This document shows positions 40,497-49,369 of a stretch of DNA of 64,000 bases, one piece after another. The position numbers and the translations under genes were made by a program. Within the stretch, counting starts at the first letter, position 1. Every line of letters starts with the position of its first letter. A model generated the notes under the pieces. It worked only from the letters and a program-made list of their open reading frames with translations, was not told the DNA's origin and ran no database searches. The stretch is from Bacteroidales bacterium (GTDB lineage Bacteria > Bacteroidota > Bacteroidia > Bacteroidales > Muribaculaceae): NCBI GenBank assembly GCA_014800535.1, contig JAAVFW010000003.1, positions 67,724 to 131,723 on the forward strand, given 5' to 3'.

Positions 40497-41336
40497 ATGA
40501 CTTCCAAATACCTCTACAACTTCACCCTTCTCCTCCTCTCTCTGCTATCTATAGGAACAGGCGAAATACATTCTGCACCGCGCCTCGAAGGCGACATCTT
40601 ATATATTGACGCCCTGACTGACTCAATAGCACCCTTTGAGTTTGCCGACAATCAGATTCTGAGAACAATCATATTTGAACCTCGCCAGTCTGCAAACTTT
40701 AAAATAGGTGAATATGCGTTTATGGGGTGCGGGAATCTTAGGGAAGTCATCTTACCCGACTTTGTGAGCGAACTCGGAGAGGGATGCTTCAGAGAATGTC
40801 AGAATCTGCGTCTTCTTGCAATTCCTGAAAGTGTTAAATCAACGCCACGTTACATGGCGGCATGGTGCGATTCGCTGACCGAGATTCGATTACCGAAATT
40901 TCTCGAAAAAATCGGTGCTCATTCATTTGCCTATTGCGAGTCGCTAAAAGAGATAACCCTGCCTCAGTCAAAACTGGCAACAATCGAAAACAACGCCTTC
41001 AGCCGCTGTGTCTCCCTTACGGAAATAATTATTCCGGAGTCGGTCACAACTTTGGAATCCTACGCTTTCTCTGATTGCACATCACTTCGCCGGGCAACAC
41101 TACCTCCCAACGATGCCATGCTCGGAGAATTGATTTTTTCCGGGTGCTCATCACTGACAGAAATTCGGGAACTGTCGGCTATTCCTCCTGCTTTTGATTG
41201 CAACAGCACCCTTTTTGAGCCCGACGATACCGGCGCCTACGAGCGATGCCGTCTTCTGACACAACACGGATGCACCGCTCTATATCGCGACGCATCCGGA
41301 TGGAGACTATTCAAAAATATTGAAGGTACAAACTGA
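40497..41336 (+). CDS. BspA-type leucine-rich repeat secreted protein
   Basis: Signal peptide; repeats LREVILPDFVSELGEGCFRECQNLRLLAIPESV, LTEIIIPESVTTLESYAFSDCTSL. Confidence 0.85.
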   Translation: MTSKYLYNFTLLLLSLLSIGTGEIHSAPRLEGDILYIDALTDSIAPFEFADNQILRTIIFEPRQSANFKIGEYAFMGCGNLREVILPDFVSELGEGCFRECQNLRLLAIPESVKSTPRYMAAWCDSLTEIRLPKFLEKIGAHSFAYCESLKEITLPQSKLATIENNAFSRCVSLTEIIIPESVTTLESYAFSDCTSLRRATLPPNDAMLGELIFSGCSSLTEIRELSAIPPAFDCNSTLFEPDDTGAYERCRLLTQHGCTALYRDASGWRLFKNIEGTN

Positions 41337-41358
41337 AATATTGAAAAGATAAACTGAT

Positions 41359-42045
41359 TCAGGGGCGCACTGTCATAAGGAGTATGAATGTTCCCTCTGA
41401 ATCGGAACTTCCGCTTCCTTTCTCGTCGATTAACTTCATCCTCAATTGCGAACCGTCATAAATGCCTGCCACATTAAACAGCACATCGTTCATCGCGTCA
41501 TTATCAACAATCAGGTTATTCTGAAGCTCAGCTCCTATGTCTGAAAGTTCCTGAAGTAATGAGCCGCAGAATTGTGCCTGAGCATTAAGAATCTCATCTC
41601 TGCTGACACTATTATAAGGAAAAGTGAAAAGATAACCATAATCGGTCAGCTGCTCTCCCTTGAAGACAGCCATCGCACTCACCTTTGGCTCCATACCATA
41701 ATAATTCACCTTATATCCGCTTTCAGAGTTCATCCAGACACCTGACTCTTCCTCCGAGGGAGAAACATGCAGTCTGCGCTCAGCATCATCAATTGTTGCG
41801 GCACGGTCGGAGCATGCTGGCACTATACCATAAACTTTTGTCACAAGATCGTGGGCTGTAGCCATCACAGCAACCGGAGCCAACAATCCTGATGAGGCTG
41901 CCGAAGTCATCTCAGAAGTAAAAATGGGACTGCCAACTGCAACCGACGGGGCCAAAAAAGTGTTTTGAGCCGACGAAAAATTGGAAGCGCACGCCAAACC
42001 GAGCGTGAAAATTATGAAAAAAATGCGTTGAAGTGTGTTTTTCAT
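41359..42045 (-). CDS. Secreted protein of unknown function
   Basis: MKNTLQRIFFIIFTLGLACASNFSSAQ signal peptide; ORF call extends to 42114 but this start is likelier. Confidence 0.65.
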   Translation of the reverse strand: MKNTLQRIFFIIFTLGLACASNFSSAQNTFLAPSVAVGSPIFTSEMTSAASSGLLAPVAVMATAHDLVTKVYGIVPACSDRAATIDDAERRLHVSPSEEESGVWMNSESGYKVNYYGMEPKVSAMAVFKGEQLTDYGYLFTFPYNSVSRDEILNAQAQFCGSLLQELSDIGAELQNNLIVDNDAMNDVLFNVAGIYDGSQLRMKLIDEKGSGSSDSEGTFILLMTVRP

Positions 42046-42357
42046 TTCAGATAAAGGTGAAGAATTAATATGATGATATAACTGAAAACAGCTAAAAATG
42101 GTTCGGAGCCACAAAAAAATATCATCTCGAATAAGATTTCAGAAGAAAATTTGGGTTGAAAAACATGAACAAAACTGAAAAAAACAGAATCGCCACTCAA
42201 AAAAATCGGGCAAAATAGAGAGGTTTTCACAATGCGCCACCAAAAAAAATGAAAAAAAATTGAAAAATTTTTCAATCCATAAATAATTATTATACAATCT
42301 CTTACAACATCTAATCAAATTAAACCGAAAAAATTTTCAAAAAAAATTGCAGAAAAA

Positions 42358-42389
42358 TTTGGTGGGAATGAAAAAAGGTTGTAACTTTG
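42358..42389 (+). promoter_or_regulatory. Promoter for tRNA-Asp: TTTG-N20-TAACTTTG
   Basis: TTTG 42358-42361 and TAACTTTG 42382-42389. Confidence 0.7.
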
Positions 42390-42454
42390 CATCGCAATCG
42401 GGAAACAACGAGACACCCGACAGAGAGCCGGAGGGCTCACTGAAATGCAAAAAT

Positions 42455-42529
42455 GGTGCGGTAGTTCAGCCTGGTTAGAATACATGCCTGTCACGCATGG
42501 GGTCGCGGGTTCAAGTCCCGTCCGCACCG
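42455..42529 (+). tRNA. tRNA-Asp (anticodon GTC)
   Basis: ggtgcggtagttcagcctggttagaatacatgcCTGTCACgcatggggtcgcgggttcaagtcccgtccgcaccg. Confidence 0.96.
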
Positions 42530-42542
42530 CTGAGGAGAGAGG

Positions 42543-42584
42543 AAAGAGCAGCATGGTAAACTTCGGTTTCCTGCTGCTCTTTTT
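42543..42584 (+). terminator. Terminator after tRNA-Asp
   Basis: aaagagcagca ... tgctgctcttttt. Confidence 0.75.
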
Positions 42585-42729
42585 CCGTTTTCTCATCTCC
42601 CCCACCACCTCTCACCTATAACCTCCCCTCCCCTCCCTCTGACCTCATAACTCTGACCTCTGACCTATAACCTAAATCCTCCCTTCCTTCTTCATTCGTA
42701 TTTATAATACAATCTTATCTACTTGAACA

Positions 42730-43182
42730 ATGAAGTTTGCCTTAACTACGAAATATGTTGCCGTCATCAATGGTCCCAATCTGAATCTGATCGGTAAAAG
42801 AGAACCTGAGATATATGGCCATGACACTCTCGATTCAATACTTGACGATGTCCAAAAGGTTTGTGTTGCCAACGGAGTGAATCTGATAAGATTTCAGTCA
42901 AATCATGAAGGCGACCTCATCGACAGGGTGCAGGAATATGGTTTTGACCCCGATTGCTGCGGCATAATCATCAATCCAGGCGCATTGGCTCATTACTCCT
43001 ACGCTCTTGCCGACGCTTTGAGGGCAGTGCCGGTGCGTGTCATTGAGGTGCATATCTCCAACATCCATTCACGCGAATCATTCCGACACACTTCTGTCAC
43101 CGCTTCCGCCGTCTCGGCGATGCTATGCGGATTCGGAGGGAAAGGTTATCGGATGGCCGCTGAAAATCTGCTGAACAAATGA
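42730..43182 (+). CDS. aroQ: Type II 3-dehydroquinate dehydratase
   Basis: VAVINGPNLNLIGKREPEIYGHDTLDSI...FQSNHEGDLIDRVQEYG...GIIINPGALAHYSYALADAL. Confidence 0.96.
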   Translation: MKFALTTKYVAVINGPNLNLIGKREPEIYGHDTLDSILDDVQKVCVANGVNLIRFQSNHEGDLIDRVQEYGFDPDCCGIIINPGALAHYSYALADALRAVPVRVIEVHISNIHSRESFRHTSVTASAVSAMLCGFGGKGYRMAAENLLNK

Positions 43183-43814
43183 CAATTGAAGAATACATCG
43201 AACTGCACTCCTCTCCCGAACCGGAAACCCTACGCAACCTGATTAGAGAATCTCATCTGCGTCTGGTGCATGGGCGGATGTGTTCGGGGCATATCCAGGG
43301 CCGGCTCCTGAAGATGCTGACAACAATGATACGTCCCCTCGTAGCCGTCGAATTAGGCACCTTCACAGGGTATTCCGCTTTATGTATTGCCGAAGGACTG
43401 CCTGAAGGAGGGAAACTGATAACAATCGAACATCAGGATGAACTTGAAGACTTCCTTAAACGCTCGTTCAACTCATCTCCCTTTGCCGATGTTATCGACC
43501 TCCGCATTGGTGATGCCCTCGACATTTGCCGCAGCATGGAATCAGCTTCCGCCGACATGATGTTTATGGATGCCGACAAACGTCAGTATCCCGAATACTT
43601 TCAGGAAGCCTTACGCATCGTCAGACCCGGAGGGTTTATCATTGCCGACAACACTCTTTGGGACGGCCACGTCGTGGAACCTTCTCACGCCGACGACCCT
43701 CAAACAGCCGGCATACTGAGATTCAACCGGATGGTTGCTGAAAGCGATCGTTGTGAAGAGGTGATGATTCCGCTGCGCGACGGTCTCACACTGATTCGAA
43801 TCCTGCCTGTCTGA
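43179..43814 (+). CDS. O-methyltransferase (class I SAM-dependent)
   Basis: VAVELGTFTGYSALCIAEGLPEGGKLITIEHQDELEDF...DMMFMDADKRQYPEYFQEALRIVRPGGFIIADNTLWDG. Confidence 0.93.
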   Translation: MTIEEYIELHSSPEPETLRNLIRESHLRLVHGRMCSGHIQGRLLKMLTTMIRPLVAVELGTFTGYSALCIAEGLPEGGKLITIEHQDELEDFLKRSFNSSPFADVIDLRIGDALDICRSMESASADMMFMDADKRQYPEYFQEALRIVRPGGFIIADNTLWDGHVVEPSHADDPQTAGILRFNRMVAESDRCEEVMIPLRDGLTLIRILPV

Positions 43815-43874
43815 AACAACAAAGGGGGTCACAGCGTTTTTATTAAAAAATAATTGGAAAAACACACATAAACT

Positions 43875-44234
43875 ATGGAATCAAAAAGATTATTAAAAAT
43901 AGGAAGAGTAATCCAGAAAGAATTAAGCGAGATTTTCCGCCGTCAGGCATCCGGACTTCGCGGAGTGCTCGTCAGCGTGAGCAACGTCAGAGTTGCACCC
44001 GACCTGAGTCTCGCAAGAGTATATCTCAGCATCTTCCCTTCGGAGAAGAGTGGTGAAATCCTTGAGAACATCAAGAAACAGTCGAAGACAGTCAGATACG
44101 AACTGGCACAGAAACTTCGCGACGTGCTTCGCAAATGTCCTGACCTTCAGTTCTATCTCGACGACTCGCTCGACTATATCGAAAACATCGACCGTCTGCT
44201 TGCTCCGAAAGACACCCCGGACGCTTCCGAATGA
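43875..44234 (+). CDS. rbfA: 30S ribosome-binding factor RbfA
   Basis: KRLLKIGRVIQKELSEIFRRQ...VLVSVSNVRVAPDLSLARVYLSIFP...LRKCPDLQFYLDDSLDYIENIDRLL. Confidence 0.93.
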   Translation: MESKRLLKIGRVIQKELSEIFRRQASGLRGVLVSVSNVRVAPDLSLARVYLSIFPSEKSGEILENIKKQSKTVRYELAQKLRDVLRKCPDLQFYLDDSLDYIENIDRLLAPKDTPDASE

Positions 44235-45472
44235 AAACAAAAGTAGCTCCTCTGCTTGCCCTGCGCTATCTGACAGGGAAGAAGAGCCACAGCGCAGTCA
44301 ACACGATTGCGATTGTGGCAATATGCGGCGTGGCAATTGCCACTGCCGCTCTTATTTGTGTCCTGTCGGTATTCAACGGCTTTCGCGACGTCCTTACCGA
44401 ACGTCTTGACCGCCTTTCGCCCGACCTTATTGTAATCCCGAAAGAAGGGAAGACTTTTTCCGCAAGCGACTCCCTGACCTCTTCCATAAACCGATTTAAG
44501 AATGTGAAGATAGCCATGGAGGCGCTTGAAGACCAGGCTCTGGTGATTGTCAACAGTCAGGAACTCCCGGTCAGAGTCTTAGGAATCAATCCGGTCGACT
44601 ATCGGAAACTGACTGCCATCGACTCCCTGCTTCTTGACGGCTCCAAACCATTGAGCGCGACAACCGCCGATGAGTCGGCAAACAGCCCGGCTCTCCTGTC
44701 GATAGGGGTCGCTTCACGCACAAACCTCTTTCGAACCGACGAGAAACTGCTGATTTTCGCACCCAAACGAATCGGTCGGTTTAATCCTGCCAATCCTGCC
44801 GCCGGATTCATCACAGACTCGCTGACAGTTTCAGGTGTCTTTCAATCAGACCAGGCTGCCTTCGACAACGATGTCATAATCACCGAAATAGAAACCGTGC
44901 GCAACCTCCTGATGCGCGATGACGACGAGGCATCCGCCATTATGATTGCCCTGCAACCGGGAAGCGACATCCCTGCCGCAAAACAACAGATAAGCCGGTT
45001 TGTAGGCAACGATTTCAAAGTGCTTGACCGCGCTGAGCAACAATCCGACAACTTCCGGATGATTCAGATTGAAAAATGGATGACTTATCTGCTTCTGTTC
45101 TTCATCGTAATCGTGGCCTCATTCAACATTATCTCCGCACTATGTGTGCTTGTAATCGAAAAAGAGGGAGCCATGCGCACGATGAGAGCTCTCGGAATGA
45201 GTCGCAGCCGAATCGGAAAAATATTCGCCTGGGAAAGTATCTTCGTCACTCTTGCAGGAGGCATTTCAGGAATCCTGCTTGGCACATTGCTCGTGATTCT
45301 TCAGGAACGTTTCGGTTTTATCAAGCTGAATGCTCCATCCGACACCCTGATTATAACCGCCTATCCGGTCAGACTCATAATCAGCGACATCTTTGTGAGC
45401 CTGCTCCCAATCATTCTGACAGGATTAGCGACAGCAGGAATAAGTTACAAATTTGCAAAAAGCCGTTCTTAA
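44231..45472 (+). CDS. ABC transporter permease, LolC/LolE-like
   Basis: LLALRYLTGKKSHSAVNTIAIVAICGVAIATAALICVLSVFNGF...EKEGAMRTMRALGMSRSRIGKIFAWESIFVTLAGGISGILLG. Confidence 0.9.
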   Translation: MKTKVAPLLALRYLTGKKSHSAVNTIAIVAICGVAIATAALICVLSVFNGFRDVLTERLDRLSPDLIVIPKEGKTFSASDSLTSSINRFKNVKIAMEALEDQALVIVNSQELPVRVLGINPVDYRKLTAIDSLLLDGSKPLSATTADESANSPALLSIGVASRTNLFRTDEKLLIFAPKRIGRFNPANPAAGFITDSLTVSGVFQSDQAAFDNDVIITEIETVRNLLMRDDDEASAIMIALQPGSDIPAAKQQISRFVGNDFKVLDRAEQQSDNFRMIQIEKWMTYLLLFFIVIVASFNIISALCVLVIEKEGAMRTMRALGMSRSRIGKIFAWESIFVTLAGGISGILLGTLLVILQERFGFIKLNAPSDTLIITAYPVRLIISDIFVSLLPIILTGLATAGISYKFAKSRS

Positions 45473-45651
45473 AAAACATTGAATCTGACATAACGCAATT
45501 TTTTCAGCTCCCAACCCATATTTTTTGGGTATAAAGATTGAACTATTGTCGGTTTTAATTGTCTTAAGAATGTTATGGTGCTGAAATCAACTGAAAAATT
45601 TGTGTGATTTCACTACATTTGTTAATTTTGCAAAAACCTAAATTTTCTACC

Positions 45652-46131
45652 ATGCTTGATAAAGTAGACAACTTAGACAAAAAGATTCTGAACATCATCA
45701 TGAACAATGCTCGCACTCCGTCAAAGGATATAGCAATTGTTTGTGGAGTATCGCGTGCTGCAATTCATCAGCGTATCCAGCGCCTTATAGACATGGGAGT
45801 CATCGTTGGCTCCGGTTATCAGGTTAACCACAAGAAGCTTGGTTATAACACATGCACTTACGTCGGAGTAAAACTTGAAAAAGGCTCCCTTTACCGTGAT
45901 GTAGTGGTCGACCTCGAAAAAATTCCCGAAGTGGTTGAATGTCATTTCACAACCGGTCCCTACTCGTTGTTAATCAAGCTTTACGCTCGTGACAACCAGC
46001 ACCTTATGGAACTACTCAACAATCACATCCAGCACATTCAGGGTGTGACAGAAACTGAAACTCTCATTTCGCTTGAAAAATCATTCAGCCGCGAAATTAA
46101 ACTGGAAGTTGATCCTAACAGACGCCGATAA
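45652..46131 (+). CDS. Lrp/AsnC family transcriptional regulator
   Basis: LDKKILNIIMNNARTPSKDIAIVCGVSRAAIHQRIQRLIDMGVI...SLLIKLYARDNQHLMELLNNHI; ATG at 45652 after TAATTTTG box at 45623. Confidence 0.92.
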   Translation: MLDKVDNLDKKILNIIMNNARTPSKDIAIVCGVSRAAIHQRIQRLIDMGVIVGSGYQVNHKKLGYNTCTYVGVKLEKGSLYRDVVVDLEKIPEVVECHFTTGPYSLLIKLYARDNQHLMELLNNHIQHIQGVTETETLISLEKSFSREIKLEVDPNRRR

Positions 46132-46154
46132 AGAGTTTCAATTCAACTGATTTT

Positions 46155-46190
46155 ATTTGCGGACTGTTGCTCCTTGCATCGGTCCGCAAA
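46155..46190 (+). terminator. Hairpin downstream of the Lrp-family gene
   Basis: atttgcggac ... ggtccgcaaat. Confidence 0.55.
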
Positions 46191-46287
46191 TGCTATTTTA
46201 CTCACCTCTCCTCCAGAAACAGAATTTACATTTCTGAAAATCATTACAGTCGACTACCCCGTTGACTAACCAGACAACATCAGAGTT

Positions 46288-48747
46288 ATGAAACAGAAAG
46301 GTCTTATCTACACAGTCTTAGCGGCACTGCTGCTCGCGGTTGTGTCGTTCATATTCTTCTTCCCCGACGACATTGAGGGCAACGTGTTGAGACAACACGA
46401 CATCATGCAAGGAATCGCCAATGGAGAGGAAGCACGTTCATTCCATGAGCAGACCGGAGAGACAACCCGCTGGACCGACGCGCTCTTCGGTGGAATGCCG
46501 ACATTTCAGATTGCACCAACCTATACCGCAAACACTATGCTCGGCTGGATTCAGAAAGTCTACACCCTCTTTCTCCCCTCCCCTGCCAACCTTCTGTTTG
46601 CTATGATGTTGGGATTCTTCATCCTTTGCCTCTGCATGAAAATGCGCTGGAAACTGGCATTATTCGCTTCTGTGGCATGGGGCTTTTCAACCTATTTCAT
46701 TATTATTATCGGAGCCGGACACATCTGGAAATTCCTTGCTCTCAGCTATATTCCGCCGACAATCGGTGGTCTTGTGCTCCTTTATCGAGGTAAATATCTC
46801 CCCGGTGCAGCCCTGACAGCACTCTTCGGAGCGTTGCAACTGCAGAGCAACCACCCTCAGATGACATATTACTTCCTGTTTGTCATCTTCTTCCTCGTCA
46901 TCGCATGGCTGTGGATTGCTATTAAAGAGAAAAACATCAGACAATGGGTGGCTGCAACCTCCATCGCTATCCTCGCCGGATGTGCAGCTGTCGGAGCAAA
47001 CTCAGCAAGCCTCTACAACTCCCTTCAATACTCTAAAGAGACAGTCAGAGGACGAAGCACCGAGCTGACCGCAAAAAGCAACGGAAACCCCGCTGCTCAA
47101 GGAATGGACCGCGACGCAATCACCGCTTGGAGCTACGGTCTTGACGAAACATTCACCCTGCTCATACCCAACGTCAAAGGGGGCGCCTCAATCAAACCTG
47201 TGGCAGGCGAGAATAAACCCCTCTCACTCGCACAGACACCCAAAGCGCAGGAATTAAACCTCTCCCCCGAAGAGATGGCGGCACTCGATGCCTACTTCCT
47301 CCAATACTTCGGCGACCAGCCCATGACCAACGGCCCGGTCTATGTCGGATCGTTTGTTCTGCTACTTGCCATTTTAGCTATGTTCACCGTCAACGGCAGA
47401 ATCGAAACCCCTGTAAAATGGGCTCTCTTCGCTTCCTCCGTCCTCTCGGTCATGCTTGCCTGGGGCCACAATTTCCCCTCGCTGACCAACTTCTTTATCG
47501 ACAACTTCCCCGGCTACAATAAATTCAGAGCCGTTGCCAGCATCCTTGTCATAATCGAGTTCTGCATCCCCCTTCTGGCGGCTATGGTTGTCAAACAGAT
47601 GGTGGAAGAAAAAGATTACTTCAAAAACAACCGTTATGTGATCTACACCGTCTTCGGACTCGGCGCGCTCGTCTGCCTTGTCGGATGGCTCGCTCCATCT
47701 GTATTCGGCGAACCGATGAGTATTCAAGAACGCGAAATGCTTGCCTCACAAGGTCTTCTCGGTAATCCCGCCTGGGCTACCCTCCTCGATGCCGTTGCTC
47801 AGACACGTCTTTCGCTTGTTTCCGCCGACTCCCTGCGATCACTGATTTTCATTATTGCCGGCTGCCTGCTCACATTCTTTCAGGCTAAAGGCTCATTCCC
47901 AAAAGACTGGATGTTTATCGGCTCACTGACAGTGCTTGTCCTTATCGACCTCTTCGGAGTCAATAAGCGTTATGTCAGCACAGAATCATTTATTGCCGAC
48001 AACGGCTCAGAGCAACAATTTGAAATGACCGATGCCGACCGGATGATTCTTAAAGACAAGTCACACTATCGAGTCCTTGACATAGATGGGTTCTCCTCCG
48101 CCCGCTCTTCCTATTTCCACAAAACAATCGGAGGGTATCATGCCGCTAAACTAACCCGCTACAACGACCTCCTTGAAAATCAGATTGCCAAAAACAATCC
48201 CGGTGTCATCAATATGCTGAACGCAAAATACATCATTTCTCAAGGTCAGGCAATCGAAAATCCCGATGCCAACGGCAACGCCTGGTTTGTAAACCAAGTG
48301 CGATTCGTTGATACTCCCGACGCTGAAATGGCTGCGCTCGACACACTCGACACCCGTAACCATGCAGTTGCCGACAGCAAATTCAAACCTTTGCTCGGAA
48401 AGACACAAAAGCTTCCCGGCGACACTATCTTCCTGACTTCTTACGCTCCTAACCGACTCACTTATAAATCGTCAGCCAAGGGAGAAAACACCGCTGTCTT
48501 CAGTGAAATTTTCTTCCCCTGGGGATGGACAGCCACAATCGACGGAAAGGAAACTCCTATTGCCCGCACCAACTATGTGCTCAGAGCAATCAACGTTCCC
48601 GCCGGCAACCATGAGATTGTCTTTACCTTCAACCCCACAAGTCTGAACACAACCAATCGCATCGGAATGGTTTCTGTAATAGTGATTTATATTCTCTGTG
48701 CGGCTGCTCTGGTGGCAGTCGTGATAAAATCTAAAAAGAGAAAATAA
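46288..48747 (+). CDS. YfhO family membrane protein
   Basis: 819 aa, multi-TM with conserved C-terminus VFSEIFFPWGWTATIDGKETPIARTNYVLRAINVPAGNHEIVFTFNP. Confidence 0.88.
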   Translation: MKQKGLIYTVLAALLLAVVSFIFFFPDDIEGNVLRQHDIMQGIANGEEARSFHEQTGETTRWTDALFGGMPTFQIAPTYTANTMLGWIQKVYTLFLPSPANLLFAMMLGFFILCLCMKMRWKLALFASVAWGFSTYFIIIIGAGHIWKFLALSYIPPTIGGLVLLYRGKYLPGAALTALFGALQLQSNHPQMTYYFLFVIFFLVIAWLWIAIKEKNIRQWVAATSIAILAGCAAVGANSASLYNSLQYSKETVRGRSTELTAKSNGNPAAQGMDRDAITAWSYGLDETFTLLIPNVKGGASIKPVAGENKPLSLAQTPKAQELNLSPEEMAALDAYFLQYFGDQPMTNGPVYVGSFVLLLAILAMFTVNGRIETPVKWALFASSVLSVMLAWGHNFPSLTNFFIDNFPGYNKFRAVASILVIIEFCIPLLAAMVVKQMVEEKDYFKNNRYVIYTVFGLGALVCLVGWLAPSVFGEPMSIQEREMLASQGLLGNPAWATLLDAVAQTRLSLVSADSLRSLIFIIAGCLLTFFQAKGSFPKDWMFIGSLTVLVLIDLFGVNKRYVSTESFIADNGSEQQFEMTDADRMILKDKSHYRVLDIDGFSSARSSYFHKTIGGYHAAKLTRYNDLLENQIAKNNPGVINMLNAKYIISQGQAIENPDANGNAWFVNQVRFVDTPDAEMAALDTLDTRNHAVADSKFKPLLGKTQKLPGDTIFLTSYAPNRLTYKSSAKGENTAVFSEIFFPWGWTATIDGKETPIARTNYVLRAINVPAGNHEIVFTFNPTSLNTTNRIGMVSVIVIYILCAAALVAVVIKSKKRK

Positions 48748-48760
48748 GCCTGACCAAAAG

Positions 48761-49252
48761 ATGTTATCCGACATCATAATCGACAAAATAGGGCGAATGA
48801 GACACCGACGTGGCTTCGGGGTCCATTCGCCTCTTGCTTTCTCTCTCATCAAGCGCGTTCTCTTCCCTGAAAAACGATATGCCTTTTATGCCGACCATCT
48901 GTTGGATAACAGCAATCAGCGACGACTGATAAGGCTGATCGAATTTCTCCACCCCGCGAAGATTACGGTCGCTCCCGACGACATAGAATCCTTGAAGGTT
49001 GTCGAGGTGTGCGGAAACATCCCGAAAGAAACCGGACTCACCCTTGTCATCGATACTCTTCCTAACAAACCATTCACTCAACTTCAACAACTGGTCTCCG
49101 ACGGGTCAACCGCATTGTATTGCCGTCAGCTATCCAACCATGAATTGAACGAACTGACAGATTCTCTCAAAGAAGGATTGGTGATAACGGCAAAAAACTT
49201 CACAATTGCAGTCCCGCGGAAAGGGATGCCCGTTCAGCTTTACACGGTGTGA
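48761..49252 (+). CDS. Degenerate SAM-methyltransferase-like protein (no recognisable SAM motif)
   Basis: RRGFGVHSPLAFSLIKRVL N-terminus typical of Bacteroidota class I MTases; glycine-rich motif I absent. Confidence 0.5.
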   Translation: MLSDIIIDKIGRMRHRRGFGVHSPLAFSLIKRVLFPEKRYAFYADHLLDNSNQRRLIRLIEFLHPAKITVAPDDIESLKVVEVCGNIPKETGLTLVIDTLPNKPFTQLQQLVSDGSTALYCRQLSNHELNELTDSLKEGLVITAKNFTIAVPRKGMPVQLYTV

Positions 49253-49369
49253 TCCGCACCCGTCAAAACCTTATAATCGGTTTCATTGTTTCATTAAATG
49301 AAGAAACATGTTCCGAAACGAACTTTCGGCACATCCCGCTAAACTATATCAATCCATCTATTCTCAAAA

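Noticed and set aside
42315-42608. Minus-strand 97-aa ORF (AVRTGLEPATPCVTGMYSNQAELPH)
   Set aside because: Antisense translation of tRNA-Asp and its leader; typical tRNA-derived spurious ORF.
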